This document shows positions 1-7,394 of a stretch of 21,077 nt of DNA, in pieces. Made by a program: the position numbers and the translations under genes. The first letter of the stretch is position 1, and the number at the start of each line of letters is the position of its first letter. The notes under the pieces were generated by a model. That model was not told where the DNA came from and did no database searches. It saw only the letters and a list, made by a program, of their open reading frames with translations. Source of the stretch: Kiritimatiellia bacterium (GTDB lineage Bacteria; Verrucomicrobiota; Kiritimatiellia; RFP12; UBA1067). Where the stretch lies: contig CAAFYT010000063.1 in assembly GCA_900767325.1 (NCBI GenBank), positions 1 to 21,077 of the forward strand, read 5' to 3'.

Positions 1-980
1 AATCGGCTCCATTTGCGAAGTTCGGCGAATTCCGCAAGCAGTGCATGCTGGCGATCGCGCAGGCGGGCGGCAGGATCAAGTACGGGCACAGCGAGGTTGG
101 AAACTTCACGCAGGGCAGTTTCGTCTACGAGCAGAACGAGATCGAGTTTCTGCCGTGCGCGGCCGAAGATGCGGCGAACCAATTGACGCTGGCGAAGTGG
201 ATGATCCGCAATTTGGGCGAGAAGTACGGCTACGATGTTACTTTTGCGCCGAAGATCACCGTCGGCAAGGCGGGCAGCGGGCTTCACATTCACATGCGGA
301 TCATGCGAAACGGGCGCAACCAGATGTTGAAGAACGGCGTGATCAGCGATACCGCCAAGCGTGCCATCGCCGGTATGATGTGCCTTGCGCCGTCCATCAC
401 GGCGTTCGGCAACATGAACCCGACGAGCTACCTGCGTCTCGTGCCGCATCAGGAGGCTCCGACGAACGTGTGCTGGGGCGATCGGAACAGGTCCGTGCTT
501 GTGCGTGTGCCGCTTGGTTGGTCCGGGAAGACCGACATGTGCAAGAAAGCGAATCCAAGGGAAACCGCCTCGGCGTATGACACCCGTCAAAAACAGACCG
601 TCGAGATGCGCTCGCCGGATGCCTCGGCGAACGTCTATCTGCTGATCGCCGCGCTTTGTGTGGCGTGTCGGTATGGTTTTTCGCTGAAAGATGGCGTGAA
701 GATCGCCGATGAAACCTACGTAAACGTCAACATTCACAAGTCTGAGAACGCCAAGCTTCTAAAGTCGCTGGCGACCTTGCCTGACAGTTGCGCCGCCTCG
801 GCGGATATTCTGGCCGAGCAACGCGCCATCTATGAGGAGAAGGGCGTGTTTTCAAAGACCACGATCGACGGCATCATTCGTGACTTGAGGGCGTTTGACG
901 ACCGTACGTTGCGCGCGAAGGTGACGAAGAACGCCAAGGCGATGGCGGATCTTGTTAAGATGCATTTCCATTGCGGCTGA
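1..980 (+). CDS. glnA: Glutamine synthetase, type I-like (5' truncated)
   Basis: C-terminal 325 residues of a glutamine synthetase (glutamate + NH3 + ATP to glutamine). The reading frame is open from base 3 and the start lies outside the window. Catalytic-domain motifs are in the usual order: the metal-binding YEQNEIEF, then GSGLHIHM (the GSGMHxHxS equivalent), NPTSYLRLVPHQEAP, the ATP/glutamate-binding NRSVLVRVP, and EMRSPDASANVYL. The C-terminal tail does not show the NLYDLPP-type adenylylation site of enterobacterial GSI, so GlnE control looks unlikely; that is an inference from one missing motif. Its TGA overlaps the ilvB start (TGATG), which makes it the upstream gene of an operon with ilvBN. 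A second, unrelated-type synthetase (GSIII) sits near the other end of the window. The family is clear. Whether this is the main biosynthetic enzyme or a GSI-like paralogue cannot be decided without the N-terminus. Confidence 0.9.
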   Translation, partial: SAPFAKFGEFRKQCMLAIAQAGGRIKYGHSEVGNFTQGSFVYEQNEIEFLPCAAEDAANQLTLAKWMIRNLGEKYGYDVTFAPKITVGKAGSGLHIHMRIMRNGRNQMLKNGVISDTAKRAIAGMMCLAPSITAFGNMNPTSYLRLVPHQEAPTNVCWGDRNRSVLVRVPLGWSGKTDMCKKANPRETASAYDTRQKQTVEMRSPDASANVYLLIAALCVACRYGFSLKDGVKIADETYVNVNIHKSENAKLLKSLATLPDSCAASADILAEQRAIYEEKGVFSKTTIDGIIRDLRAFDDRTLRAKVTKNAKAMADLVKMHFHCG

Positions 981-2620
981 TGTTCTCGTCGGCTGATCGA
1001 CGCAATCTTCGTTCTGGTGCGCAGGCTCTTGTGGAGAGCTTGGAGAAAGCCGGAACGGAGGTTGTTTTTGGTTATCCAGGGGGGAATGTGATCGAGCTCT
1101 TCGACCACATCCGCACGGCGAAGTTCAAGTTTGTGCTCGCGCGCCACGAGCAGGGTTCGACGCACATGGCCGATGGCTATGCGCGCGCGACTGGAAGGCC
1201 GGGTGTGGTGGTGGTGACGAGCGGACCTGGAGCGACGAATGCGATCACGGGTCTTGCGACGGCCAATGTGGACGGCGTGCCGATCGTCCTGATCTCTGGG
1301 CAGGTTCCGCTTTCGCAAATCGGCACGGATGCCTTCCAGGAGGCGGATATGACGGGCATCTGTCGCGCCGCGACGAAGCATAGTTTTCTGGTGCAGAACG
1401 CCGATGAGATTCCCGAGACCGTGGCGGAGGCGTTCTACATCGCGACGCACGGCAAGCCGGGCGCGGTGGTGATTGACGTACCTCGCAATGTGCAGGAAGA
1501 GCTGACGGCCGCGCAGTATTCCGAGCGCATTTCGCTTCGCGCCTATCATCCTGAGCATGCGGCGAGTTCGCGTGAGGTGAACATCTTGGCGAAGCTCGTG
1601 AACGAAGCGAAGCGTCCTCTCATCTACGCGGGGGGTGGCGTGATTGCCGCTGGCGCCGCAGTAGACGTAGCAACCCTCGCCCGCAAGGCCGAGATACCCG
1701 TAGCGACGACGCTCATGGGCATCGGTTCGATCGACGAGCGTGACGAATTGGCGCTCAAGATGGCCGGGTTGCATGGCTCGTACGGGGCCAACGCCGCGCT
1801 CGCGCACGCCGATCTCGTTTTGGCCCTGGGAGTGCGCTTCAACGATCGCGTGACGGATGCCTTCGTTCGCTCGCCGCGCCGTGTAAAGATCGTACATGTC
1901 GATTGCGATCCTTCCTCGATTGACAAAAACGTTCCGGTCGAACTGGGCATTGTGGCGGATATCAAGGATCTGCTGACGACTGTCGATTCGCGCATTCGAC
2001 CGAACCACCATCGCGAATGGATGCGCCGGATACAGGAGTGGAAAAGGGCGTTCCCGTTTGCCTATCGACTTCGCAAGGGCGTGATCATGCCTCAATCGGT
2101 CATCGAGGCGATCGATCGGGAGAGTGATGATGAAACGATTCTGGTGACGGATGTCGGACAGCACCAGATGTGGTGCGCGCAGTTTTTCAAGCATCGGCAT
2201 CCGCGTCACCTGCTGACCTCGGGCGGCATGGGCACGATGGGCTTCGGCATACCGGCGGCCATTGGCGCGGCGGTCGCGACTCATGCGCGTAAGGTGGTGG
2301 CGGTTCTGGGCGATGGTGGTGCGCAGATGACGGCTGAGGAGTTGATCGTTGCGGTCGAGGAGCATCTTCCGATCGCGTTTGTGATCGTGAACAACCATTG
2401 TCTCGGTATGGTTCGGCAAATGCAGAAGAGCCATTTTGCGAGGCGCTATTCGGCAACTGCGATTTCATCGCCCGATTTCGTGAAACTGGCCGCGGCGCAC
2501 GGCCTCGCCGCGATGCGCGTGTGCGATCCGACGAAGTTGGATGCGGCTGTTCGCAAGGTGATGCGAGCGCGAAAGCCGATGCTGCTGGAGGTCGAGGTGG
2601 ATGGGGAGGCGAGTGTATGA
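980..2620 (+). CDS. ilvB: Acetolactate synthase, large (catalytic) subunit
   Basis: ThDP-dependent enzyme that condenses pyruvate with pyruvate or 2-oxobutyrate, the first common step of valine, leucine and isoleucine synthesis. The 546 residues have the usual three-domain order. The N-terminal pyrimidine-binding domain has YPGG at about 28-31 and the catalytic Glu in ARHEQGSTHMADGYA (about residue 57). A central domain follows. The C-terminal PP domain has the ThDP/Mg motif starting GDGGAQ at about 443 and ending VIVNN at about 471. I chose ATG 980 because it overlaps the glnA stop (TGATG); a TTG at 971 is also in frame. No clear Shine-Dalgarno site is visible, so translation is probably coupled to glnA. 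The 3' end overlaps ilvN by ATGA, as expected for a two-subunit enzyme. No ilvC or ilvD is in the window. Confidence in family and role is high. Confidence 0.95.
   Translation: MFSSADRRNLRSGAQALVESLEKAGTEVVFGYPGGNVIELFDHIRTAKFKFVLARHEQGSTHMADGYARATGRPGVVVVTSGPGATNAITGLATANVDGVPIVLISGQVPLSQIGTDAFQEADMTGICRAATKHSFLVQNADEIPETVAEAFYIATHGKPGAVVIDVPRNVQEELTAAQYSERISLRAYHPEHAASSREVNILAKLVNEAKRPLIYAGGGVIAAGAAVDVATLARKAEIPVATTLMGIGSIDERDELALKMAGLHGSYGANAALAHADLVLALGVRFNDRVTDAFVRSPRRVKIVHVDCDPSSIDKNVPVELGIVADIKDLLTTVDSRIRPNHHREWMRRIQEWKRAFPFAYRLRKGVIMPQSVIEAIDRESDDETILVTDVGQHQMWCAQFFKHRHPRHLLTSGGMGTMGFGIPAAIGAAVATHARKVVAVLGDGGAQMTAEELIVAVEEHLPIAFVIVNNHCLGMVRQMQKSHFARRYSATAISSPDFVKLAAAHGLAAMRVCDPTKLDAAVRKVMRARKPMLLEVEVDGEASV
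2603..2609 (+). promoter_or_regulatory. Shine-Dalgarno site of ilvN
   Basis: GGGGAGG lies 7 nt before the ilvN ATG at 2617, inside the last ilvB codons. It decides the ilvN start, because the open frame extends upstream through ilvB sequence. It also shows that the organism uses SD-led initiation for genes inside operons. Confidence 0.65.
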
Positions 2621-2865
2621 CGGGCGAGATCCACAGATTGAATTGTTATGTGGAGAACAAGCCCGGCGTCCTCGCGCGTATCGTGGGTCTCATCTCCGGT
2701 CGCGGATACAACATCCAGATGTTGAACGTGGGTCCCACTGAGGATGGCACGGTCTCGCGGATGAGGATTGATATTCTCGGCGACGCGCGGGTGGTCAAAC
2801 AGATCATCCTGCAGCTCCGTAACTGTGTGAATGTGCTTGAGGTGACATCGCGCAGACTGTCGTGA
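2617..2865 (+). CDS. ilvN: Acetolactate synthase, small regulatory subunit (ACT domain only)
   Basis: Regulatory partner of IlvB that stimulates the enzyme and confers feedback inhibition by branched-chain amino acids. The 82-residue product is essentially one ACT domain: it opens with HRLNCYVENKPGVLARIVGL, followed by the glycine turn SGRGYNIQMLNVGPT. Typical IlvN/IlvH proteins are about 160-175 residues with a second C-terminal domain, so this is a short, IlvM-like version. The frame closes at a normal TGA and the next gene begins at once, so I see no sign of a frameshift. Start ATG 2617 is supported by GGGGAGG 7 nt upstream and by the ATGA overlap with the ilvB stop. Its own stop overlaps the next gene as TGATG. 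The short form may alter or weaken valine feedback; this is inference. Confidence 0.9.
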   Translation: MTGEIHRLNCYVENKPGVLARIVGLISGRGYNIQMLNVGPTEDGTVSRMRIDILGDARVVKQIILQLRNCVNVLEVTSRRLS

Positions 2866-3767
2866 TGCGGCTCGACAAGCATATTCTCGAACTTCACTCC
2901 GACTTCTCGCGTTCGCGCATCGAGGGGCTAATCAAGGCCGGTTTCGTGACGGTCAATGGCGTTACGGCCGAAAAGGCGGGGATGAAAATCGATGAAGACG
3001 ACGAGATCGTTGTCGAGATTCCGCCGCCCGTTCCCGCAGTTCCGCAACCCGAGGAGATTCCTCTCGATGTTGTGTACGAAGACGACGATCTCGTGGTGAT
3101 CGACAAGCCGGCCGGGCTGGTGGTCCATCCGGCTCCTGGACATTTCACGGGTACCTTGGTCAATGCGCTTCTCGCGCATTGTCCGAGTTTGTCGGGGATT
3201 GGTGGCGTGGCGAGACCGGGCATCGTGCATCGTCTGGATCAGTGGACGAGCGGGCTCATCGTAGTGGCGAAATCTCAACCGGCGATGGATGGGCTTGTGA
3301 AGGCATTTGCGGGACATGTTGGCATCGAGAAGACTTATCTTGCGCTCTGCCACGGTCGTCCGCGCCTTGCATCGGGGCGAATCGAGAATCTCATTGGACG
3401 TCATCCGATCGATCGCAAGCGCATGGCGATCGTCGAACGCAACGGAAAGCGCGCGGTTACGAATTGGCGGGTCATTGGATCGGATGCGGCGATCAGCGCG
3501 GTGGAATGCCGGATCGAGACGGGCCGCACGCATCAGATCCGCGTGCACATGGCGAGCCTTGGATGCCCGGTGATCGGCGACCGCACCTACGGCAAGCACG
3601 TCCTCGACGCACGGCTTGACCCCGTTCCGGCCCGGCAGATGCTTCATGCCTGGAAACTGCGTCTGCTTCATCCGATCACGCGACGCGAGTTGGAGCTCGT
3701 CGCGCCTGTGCCTGCCGATATGCGTGCGTTCCTGAAATGTGGTATAATATCCATATGCGGAGAATGA
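2865..3767 (+). CDS. rluD: RluA/RluD-family 23S rRNA pseudouridine synthase
   Basis: Isomerises uridine to pseudouridine in large-subunit rRNA. The 300-residue protein has an N-terminal S4 RNA-binding domain (about 1-65, with SRSRIEGLIKAGFVTVNG), then the catalytic domain with VVHPAPGHFTGTLVNAL. The signature GIVHRLDQWTSGLIVVAKS around residues 118-137 carries the catalytic Asp of HRLD. GRTHQIRVHMASLGCPVIGD follows at about 222-241. The start at 2865 overlaps the ilvN stop (TGATG); a GTG at 2862 is also in frame. The last codons run straight through the promoter of the next gene and end 13 nt inside that gene. The family is certain; the choice of rluD over rluA or rluC is by length and the S4 domain only. 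It has no functional link to ilvBN beyond co-transcription. Confidence 0.88.
   Translation: MRLDKHILELHSDFSRSRIEGLIKAGFVTVNGVTAEKAGMKIDEDDEIVVEIPPPVPAVPQPEEIPLDVVYEDDDLVVIDKPAGLVVHPAPGHFTGTLVNALLAHCPSLSGIGGVARPGIVHRLDQWTSGLIVVAKSQPAMDGLVKAFAGHVGIEKTYLALCHGRPRLASGRIENLIGRHPIDRKRMAIVERNGKRAVTNWRVIGSDAAISAVECRIETGRTHQIRVHMASLGCPVIGDRTYGKHVLDARLDPVPARQMLHAWKLRLLHPITRRELELVAPVPADMRAFLKCGIISICGE
3740..3748 (+). promoter_or_regulatory. Extended -10 promoter of the protease-thioesterase-htpX unit (predicted leaderless)
   Basis: TGGTATAAT is a perfect -10 hexamer (3743-3748) with the extended TGn. Only 6 nt separate it from ATG 3755, so a start 7 nt past the hexamer falls exactly on the A of ATG. No -35 resembling TTGACA is visible at the right distance. 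The whole element is also coding sequence for the end of the RluD-type protein. Confidence 0.7.
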
Positions 3768-4540
3768 TGGCAATTGCCGCAGCCGTGATGCTGGCGGAAG
3801 GTAGTAACATGCCGCTCGTAGAGGTTGAGCTGGATGGGGTGAGGTCCACGCTCATCCTGGATACGGGCGCTTCCCATACGACCTTTGATCTTGGTTTTGT
3901 CACGAATGCCTTTCCTTCGGCCCAGTTGGATGAAGTGACTTTGCTGGGTCGGACGAATGTCAGGGGGGCGATTCTGCCGCGTTGCCTGAACGCGCAGTCG
4001 TTCAAGGTCGGCGAGATGAACTTCGCCGAACCGTCGGTGATGGTGTTGCCGCTTGGGCAGCTGAGCGAGGCGGTTGGACGCAGGGTGGATGGCATCCTCG
4101 GCATGAATCATCTCTTGGAGAGGCCTTTCATGTTGTCGCTCGCCGATCGGCGAATCGTCTGGGATCCATCCGAGGCGGATCGCACGAATTTCGTCAAGGC
4201 GGCGACGCAGCCGCAGGGCAATCGCCAGGCGTTGCTGGCGACATTGCCGGATGGCGGAAAGCTTGCGCTTCTGATCGACTCCGGTTCTTCGTTCACGTTC
4301 ATAGAGGAGAGACGCTGGCGTTGGACTGAGAAAAAGGCGGGTTTTCTGGCGGCCGACGTGAACGGCAAGGCGAAGGAATCGCCGCCGTGGGGCGAGCGGG
4401 GGAAGATCTCCTGCGGAATCGAATTGGAACTTGAGCCGATCATGGCGCCTCATCCGGGGCTGAACCAGATCGGGGCACAGACGTTGCTGCAGGCGGATGT
4501 GTTCTTCAACAAGGGCGACGTATGGATGAGAAGGCGATGA
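3755..4540 (+). CDS. Retropepsin/pepsin-like aspartic protease family protein
   Basis: Predicted secreted or membrane-anchored protein of 261 residues with two aspartic-protease motifs. The first is LILDTGASHTTF at about 33-44. The second is LLIDSGSSFTFI at about 171-182. Each D-T/S-G is followed by small residues and preceded by hydrophobics, as in the two lobes of an aspartic protease. GILGMNHL around residue 113 matches the conserved hydrophobic-Gly strand of this fold. The N-terminus MRRMMAIAAAVMLAEG looks like a short signal peptide or anchor. I chose ATG 3755 because it sits at the predicted transcription start; ATG 3764 and 3767 are alternatives, and 3737 lies upstream of the -10 box. 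The substrate is unknown. The neighbour htpX is another protease, which hints at envelope quality control (inference). It overlaps the next gene by 19 nt. Confidence 0.75.
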   Translation: MRRMMAIAAAVMLAEGSNMPLVEVELDGVRSTLILDTGASHTTFDLGFVTNAFPSAQLDEVTLLGRTNVRGAILPRCLNAQSFKVGEMNFAEPSVMVLPLGQLSEAVGRRVDGILGMNHLLERPFMLSLADRRIVWDPSEADRTNFVKAATQPQGNRQALLATLPDGGKLALLIDSGSSFTFIEERRWRWTEKKAGFLAADVNGKAKESPPWGERGKISCGIELELEPIMAPHPGLNQIGAQTLLQADVFFNKGDVWMRRR

Positions 4541-5262
4541 AGGTCGAGAAGGGAAGATACGCGTTCAAGGTCAGATCCTACGAGTGCGGAGCCGATGGCA
4601 AGGTGACGTTGCTGTCGCTCTGCAACTACTTGCAGGAGGCGGCGAGCATGGATGCGGGGCGACGCGGATTCTCGAAGGGGGATTTCGCAGCGGCGGGATC
4701 GACGGCTTCGTGGGTGCTGACGCGACTGAAGGTCGTCGTGAGCCGTTATTCGCGCTGGGAGGATGATCTGATGGTCGAGACATTCCCGCGGGGCGGGCGC
4801 AAGCTCGTCGCATGGCGCGATTTTGAGATCCGTGATGCGGCGGGCGAGACGGTTTGCCGTGCATCGAGCGAATGGATGCTGATTGACCTTGCCTCGCGCA
4901 AGTTGTTGGCCGTTCCGCAAGAGGTGATCGATTGTCGCGATGACGCCAATTCGCCGGTTCTGGGCGAGGAACCGTTCAGCAAGTTTCGTTATCCGGAGAC
5001 GGGCGTAAGTCTCGGCACGGCCGCGTTCGTAGCGCAGAAATCGCACATCGACCTCAACGGGCACGTCAACAACGTGCATTATATCGAGTGGATGCTCGAA
5101 CCGTGCGCGAAGGCGCAACCGACCGAGGTAGAGGTCGTGTTCCGCTCCGAGACGTTCGCGGGTGATGCGGTCGGCGTTGAGGTCGTGAGGGCGGAGGGTT
5201 GCGTTTACCATCGTGTCTATGCGCCCGAAGGCAAGGATCACATAGTTGCGAGGACGAAATGA
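4522..5262 (+). CDS. Acyl-ACP thioesterase (double hot-dog, FatA-like)
   Basis: Hydrolyses acyl-ACP to free fatty acid and ACP in the cytoplasm. The protein has 246 residues. The N-terminal hot-dog has YAFKVRSYECGADGKVTLLSL and NYLQEAAS. The C-terminal hot-dog holds the family signature HIDLNGHVNNVHYIEWMLEP, with the Asn and His of DxNxHxNNxxYxxW. Start 4522 has AAGGG 6 nt upstream. ATG 4537 would give an ATGA overlap with the protease stop, like other pairs here, and would shorten the protein by five residues, but its SD spacing is poor. The gene forms ATGA with htpX at 5259-5262. Bacterial members are often linked to fatty acid release or membrane lipid adjustment, which fits the membrane neighbours, but the physiological substrate is not visible from the sequence. 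Confidence 0.87.
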   Translation: MDEKAMKVEKGRYAFKVRSYECGADGKVTLLSLCNYLQEAASMDAGRRGFSKGDFAAAGSTASWVLTRLKVVVSRYSRWEDDLMVETFPRGGRKLVAWRDFEIRDAAGETVCRASSEWMLIDLASRKLLAVPQEVIDCRDDANSPVLGEEPFSKFRYPETGVSLGTAAFVAQKSHIDLNGHVNNVHYIEWMLEPCAKAQPTEVEVVFRSETFAGDAVGVEVVRAEGCVYHRVYAPEGKDHIVARTK

Positions 5263-6143
5263 AAAGAGTTTTCCTGTTCATCATCACCAACATCGCCGTA
5301 ATGATCACGTTGTCCGTGGTCGCCACGCTGATCCTGGCGTTTCTCGGTGAACCTCTGGATTCGTTCTTCGGCGAGTATTCGGTGCTGATCGTCTATGCCT
5401 TCGTCTATGGGCTTGGCGCGTCGGTCATCTCGCTTCTGCTCTCCAAGCCGATCGCAAAGTTCTCCTGCGGCGCACGGACGATTGACGGAACGGAGGGCGA
5501 GTCGGAGAGATGGCTTGTGCAGACGGTGGAGGAGCTTTCGCGTACCGCAGGCGTGAGAATGCCAGAGGTCGCGATCTACGAGGGTGCGGCCAACGCCTTC
5601 GCGACTGGAGCATTTCGCAACAGCGCGCTCGTGGCCGTCTCGACGGACATCATGCGGCAGATGACGAAGGAGGAGCTGCGTGCGGTGCTGGGGCATGAGA
5701 TGAGCCACGTCGCCAACGGCGATATGGTCACGATGTGTCTACTGCAAGGCGTGCTCAATGCGTTTGTGCTTGTCTTTTCGCGCGTATTGGGCAATGTCGC
5801 CGCTTCGGCGGGAGGCAACCGTCGGCGTGGGAATGCGGGCGTCTACTTGCTTGTCTCGTTTGTAGCGCAGATCGCGTTCTCGATTCTCGCCTCGCTTGTG
5901 GTGTTCGCATTCAGCCGACGTCGCGAATATGCGGCTGATGCTGGCTCGGCGCGTCTTTTGGGAACGCCTTCGCCGATGATTTCCGCGCTGAGGCGTCTTG
6001 GCAATCTCCAGCCGGGAACGTTGCCCGATTCGCTTAAGGCGATGGGTATCGCCGAGGGGCGGCATACATCGATTTGGTCTACGCATCCTGCGCTGGAGGA
6101 TCGCATCGCCGCGCTCCAGCGGGCCGCTGGCACGATGGGCTGA
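5259..6143 (+). CDS. htpX: HtpX-family membrane zinc metalloprotease
   Basis: Inner-membrane protease that degrades misfolded membrane proteins (M48 family). The protein has 294 residues, the usual length. Two N-terminal membrane helices (about 5-28 and 37-58) precede the catalytic domain. The zinc motif HEMSH in AVLGHEMSHVANGD is at about 145-149. A third helix pair (about 163-180 and 190-215) is followed by the third zinc ligand Glu in SRRREYAADAGSA (about 222). All expected catalytic residues are present. The start at 5259 overlaps the thioesterase stop as ATGA, with GAGGA a few bases upstream. It is the last gene of its unit, and the next gene has its own promoter 7 nt after the stop. Stress-dependent control is known for the family, but I see no heat-shock operator here. 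Confidence 0.93.
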   Translation: MKRVFLFIITNIAVMITLSVVATLILAFLGEPLDSFFGEYSVLIVYAFVYGLGASVISLLLSKPIAKFSCGARTIDGTEGESERWLVQTVEELSRTAGVRMPEVAIYEGAANAFATGAFRNSALVAVSTDIMRQMTKEELRAVLGHEMSHVANGDMVTMCLLQGVLNAFVLVFSRVLGNVAASAGGNRRRGNAGVYLLVSFVAQIAFSILASLVVFAFSRRREYAADAGSARLLGTPSPMISALRRLGNLQPGTLPDSLKAMGIAEGRHTSIWSTHPALEDRIAALQRAAGTMG

Positions 6144-6147
6144 AATT

Positions 6148-6156
6148 TGATATAAT
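6148..6156 (+). promoter_or_regulatory. Extended -10 promoter of the dCMP deaminase-tpiA unit (predicted leaderless)
   Basis: TGATATAAT: perfect TATAAT at 6151-6156 with an extended TGn. The spacer to ATG 6166 is 9 nt, so the transcript should start within about three bases of the ATG. There is no SD before that ATG. The element lies in the 22-nt gap between htpX and the deaminase. Confidence 0.65.
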
Positions 6157-6165
6157 AGTCGACCA

Positions 6166-6633
6166 ATGGCAGGAAAGACAAATGATCCTCGTCCGAACTG
6201 GGACGCTTATTTCATGGACATCGCCAGGGTCGTGGCCACGCGTTCGAATTGTTCGCGGCGTCATGTGGCGGCGGTGATCGTGCGGGATCGGCATATTCTC
6301 TCGACGGGTTACAACGGCACGCCGCATGGTGTCAGGAACTGCTTTGATGGCGGATGTCCGCGTTGCGCCAACACAACGCGAAGCGGTTCGCATCTCGAGG
6401 AATGTCTTTGCGTGCACGCGGAGCAGAACGCGATCTGCCAGGCGGCGCTTCACGGTCACGCGATCGACGGTGCGACGATCTATGTCACGATTTCGCCGTG
6501 CTTGACATGCGCCAAGCTGATCATCAACGCCGGCATACGCGAGGTCGTCTACGCCGGGGAATACGCTTTTCTCGATACGGTCAAGGATGTCTTCAAACAA
6601 GCGGGAATAAAACACAGGAGGATCAAACAATGA
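6166..6633 (+). CDS. dCMP/cytidylate deaminase (ComEB-like)
   Basis: Zinc enzyme that deaminates dCMP to dUMP for thymidylate synthesis. The protein has 155 residues. The order is typical: RRHVAAVIVRDRHILSTGYN near 29-48; GTPHG and a Cys-rich DGGCPRCANTT segment near 60-70, which in this family contributes an extra metal site; the catalytic HAEQNAI (His about 84, Glu about 86); and PCLTCAK (about 110-116) with the two Cys zinc ligands. The first ATG lies right after a -10 box and lacks an SD. It overlaps tpiA as ATGA. The closest general type is dCMP deaminase / ComE operon protein 2; a broader cytidine deaminase role cannot be excluded. Confidence 0.9.
   Translation: MAGKTNDPRPNWDAYFMDIARVVATRSNCSRRHVAAVIVRDRHILSTGYNGTPHGVRNCFDGGCPRCANTTRSGSHLEECLCVHAEQNAICQAALHGHAIDGATIYVTISPCLTCAKLIINAGIREVVYAGEYAFLDTVKDVFKQAGIKHRRIKQ
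6616..6621 (+). promoter_or_regulatory. Shine-Dalgarno site of tpiA
   Basis: AGGAGG with 8 nt to ATG 6630. This is an ideal site, and it contrasts with the SD-less first gene of the same unit. It fixes the tpiA start, since the frame is open upstream. Confidence 0.75.
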
Positions 6634-7394
6634 GCAGAAGAAAGATCATAGCCGGAAACTGGAAGATGAACATCAAGCCGTCCGAGACGGCGGCGCTCGT
6701 CGCGGGCGTGGCGGCGGCGACGAAGGGCTTCGCTGCGGTCGATGTCGTGTGCTGCACGCCGGCGATCGACATTCCCGCCGCGGTCGAGGCCGCGAAGGGC
6801 ACTCATGTGCGGATTGGCGCCGAGAACTGTCACTGGAAGGAGTCAGGTGCTTACACGGGCGAGATCTCGACGGGCATGTTGCTGGATGCGGGTGCGCAGT
6901 ACGTGATCATCGGTCACAGCGAGCGCCGGCAGTATTTCGGCGAAACTGACGAAACCGTCAATTTGCGTGCACGCGCGGCGATTGCGGCAGGTCTGACGGC
7001 CATCGTCTGTGTGGGCGAGACGCTTCAGGAGCGCGAGGCGGGCAAGCTTGTCGAGGTGATCGAGCGGCAAATGAACGTTGGTCTCAAGGATGTCACGGCG
7101 GCCGATTGTGCGAAGCTGGTGATCGCCTACGAGCCAGTTTGGGCGATCGGCACGGGGAAAACGGCGACCCCCGATCAGGCGCAGGAAGTCCATGCGCTGA
7201 TCCGCGCGACGCTGGCGAAGCTTGTCGGCGTCGAAACGGCCGAAACGGTCCGCATCCAGTACGGCGGCTCGATGAAGCCGTCCAATGCGGCCGAATTGCT
7301 GGCGAAGAAGGATATCGACGGCGGTCTCATCGGCGGTGCGGCGCTTAAGGCGGGCGATTTTGCCGGCATCATCGAAGCCGCGGCCAAGGCCTGA
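6630..7394 (+). CDS. tpiA: Triosephosphate isomerase
   Basis: Interconverts glyceraldehyde-3-phosphate and dihydroxyacetone phosphate in glycolysis and gluconeogenesis. The protein has 254 residues, a normal TIM-barrel length. The Asn/Lys of AGNWKMN are at about 8-14. The catalytic His lies in IIGHSERR (about 95). The catalytic Glu is in AYEPVWAIGTGK (about 167), followed by the loop-6 lid. QYGGSMKP and GGLIGGAALK at the C-terminus bind phosphate. The start is set by AGGAGG at 6616-6621 and the ATGA overlap. The stop overlaps the lipoprotein gene as TGATG. All catalytic residues are present, and the identification is secure. Confidence 0.97.
   Translation: MSRRKIIAGNWKMNIKPSETAALVAGVAAATKGFAAVDVVCCTPAIDIPAAVEAAKGTHVRIGAENCHWKESGAYTGEISTGMLLDAGAQYVIIGHSERRQYFGETDETVNLRARAAIAAGLTAIVCVGETLQEREAGKLVEVIERQMNVGLKDVTAADCAKLVIAYEPVWAIGTGKTATPDQAQEVHALIRATLAKLVGVETAETVRIQYGGSMKPSNAAELLAKKDIDGGLIGGAALKAGDFAGIIEAAAKA

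Noticed and set aside
830..2434. 534-codon minus-strand frame opposite ilvB
   Set aside because: The Arg/His-rich translation is typical of antisense frames in GC-rich genes, and ilvB on the other strand is certain.
5078..5083. Minus-strand TATAAT inside the thioesterase gene
   Set aside because: It lacks the TGn extension found in the five real candidates, and no minus-strand gene lies downstream. It encodes part of the conserved HVNNVHYIEW motif.
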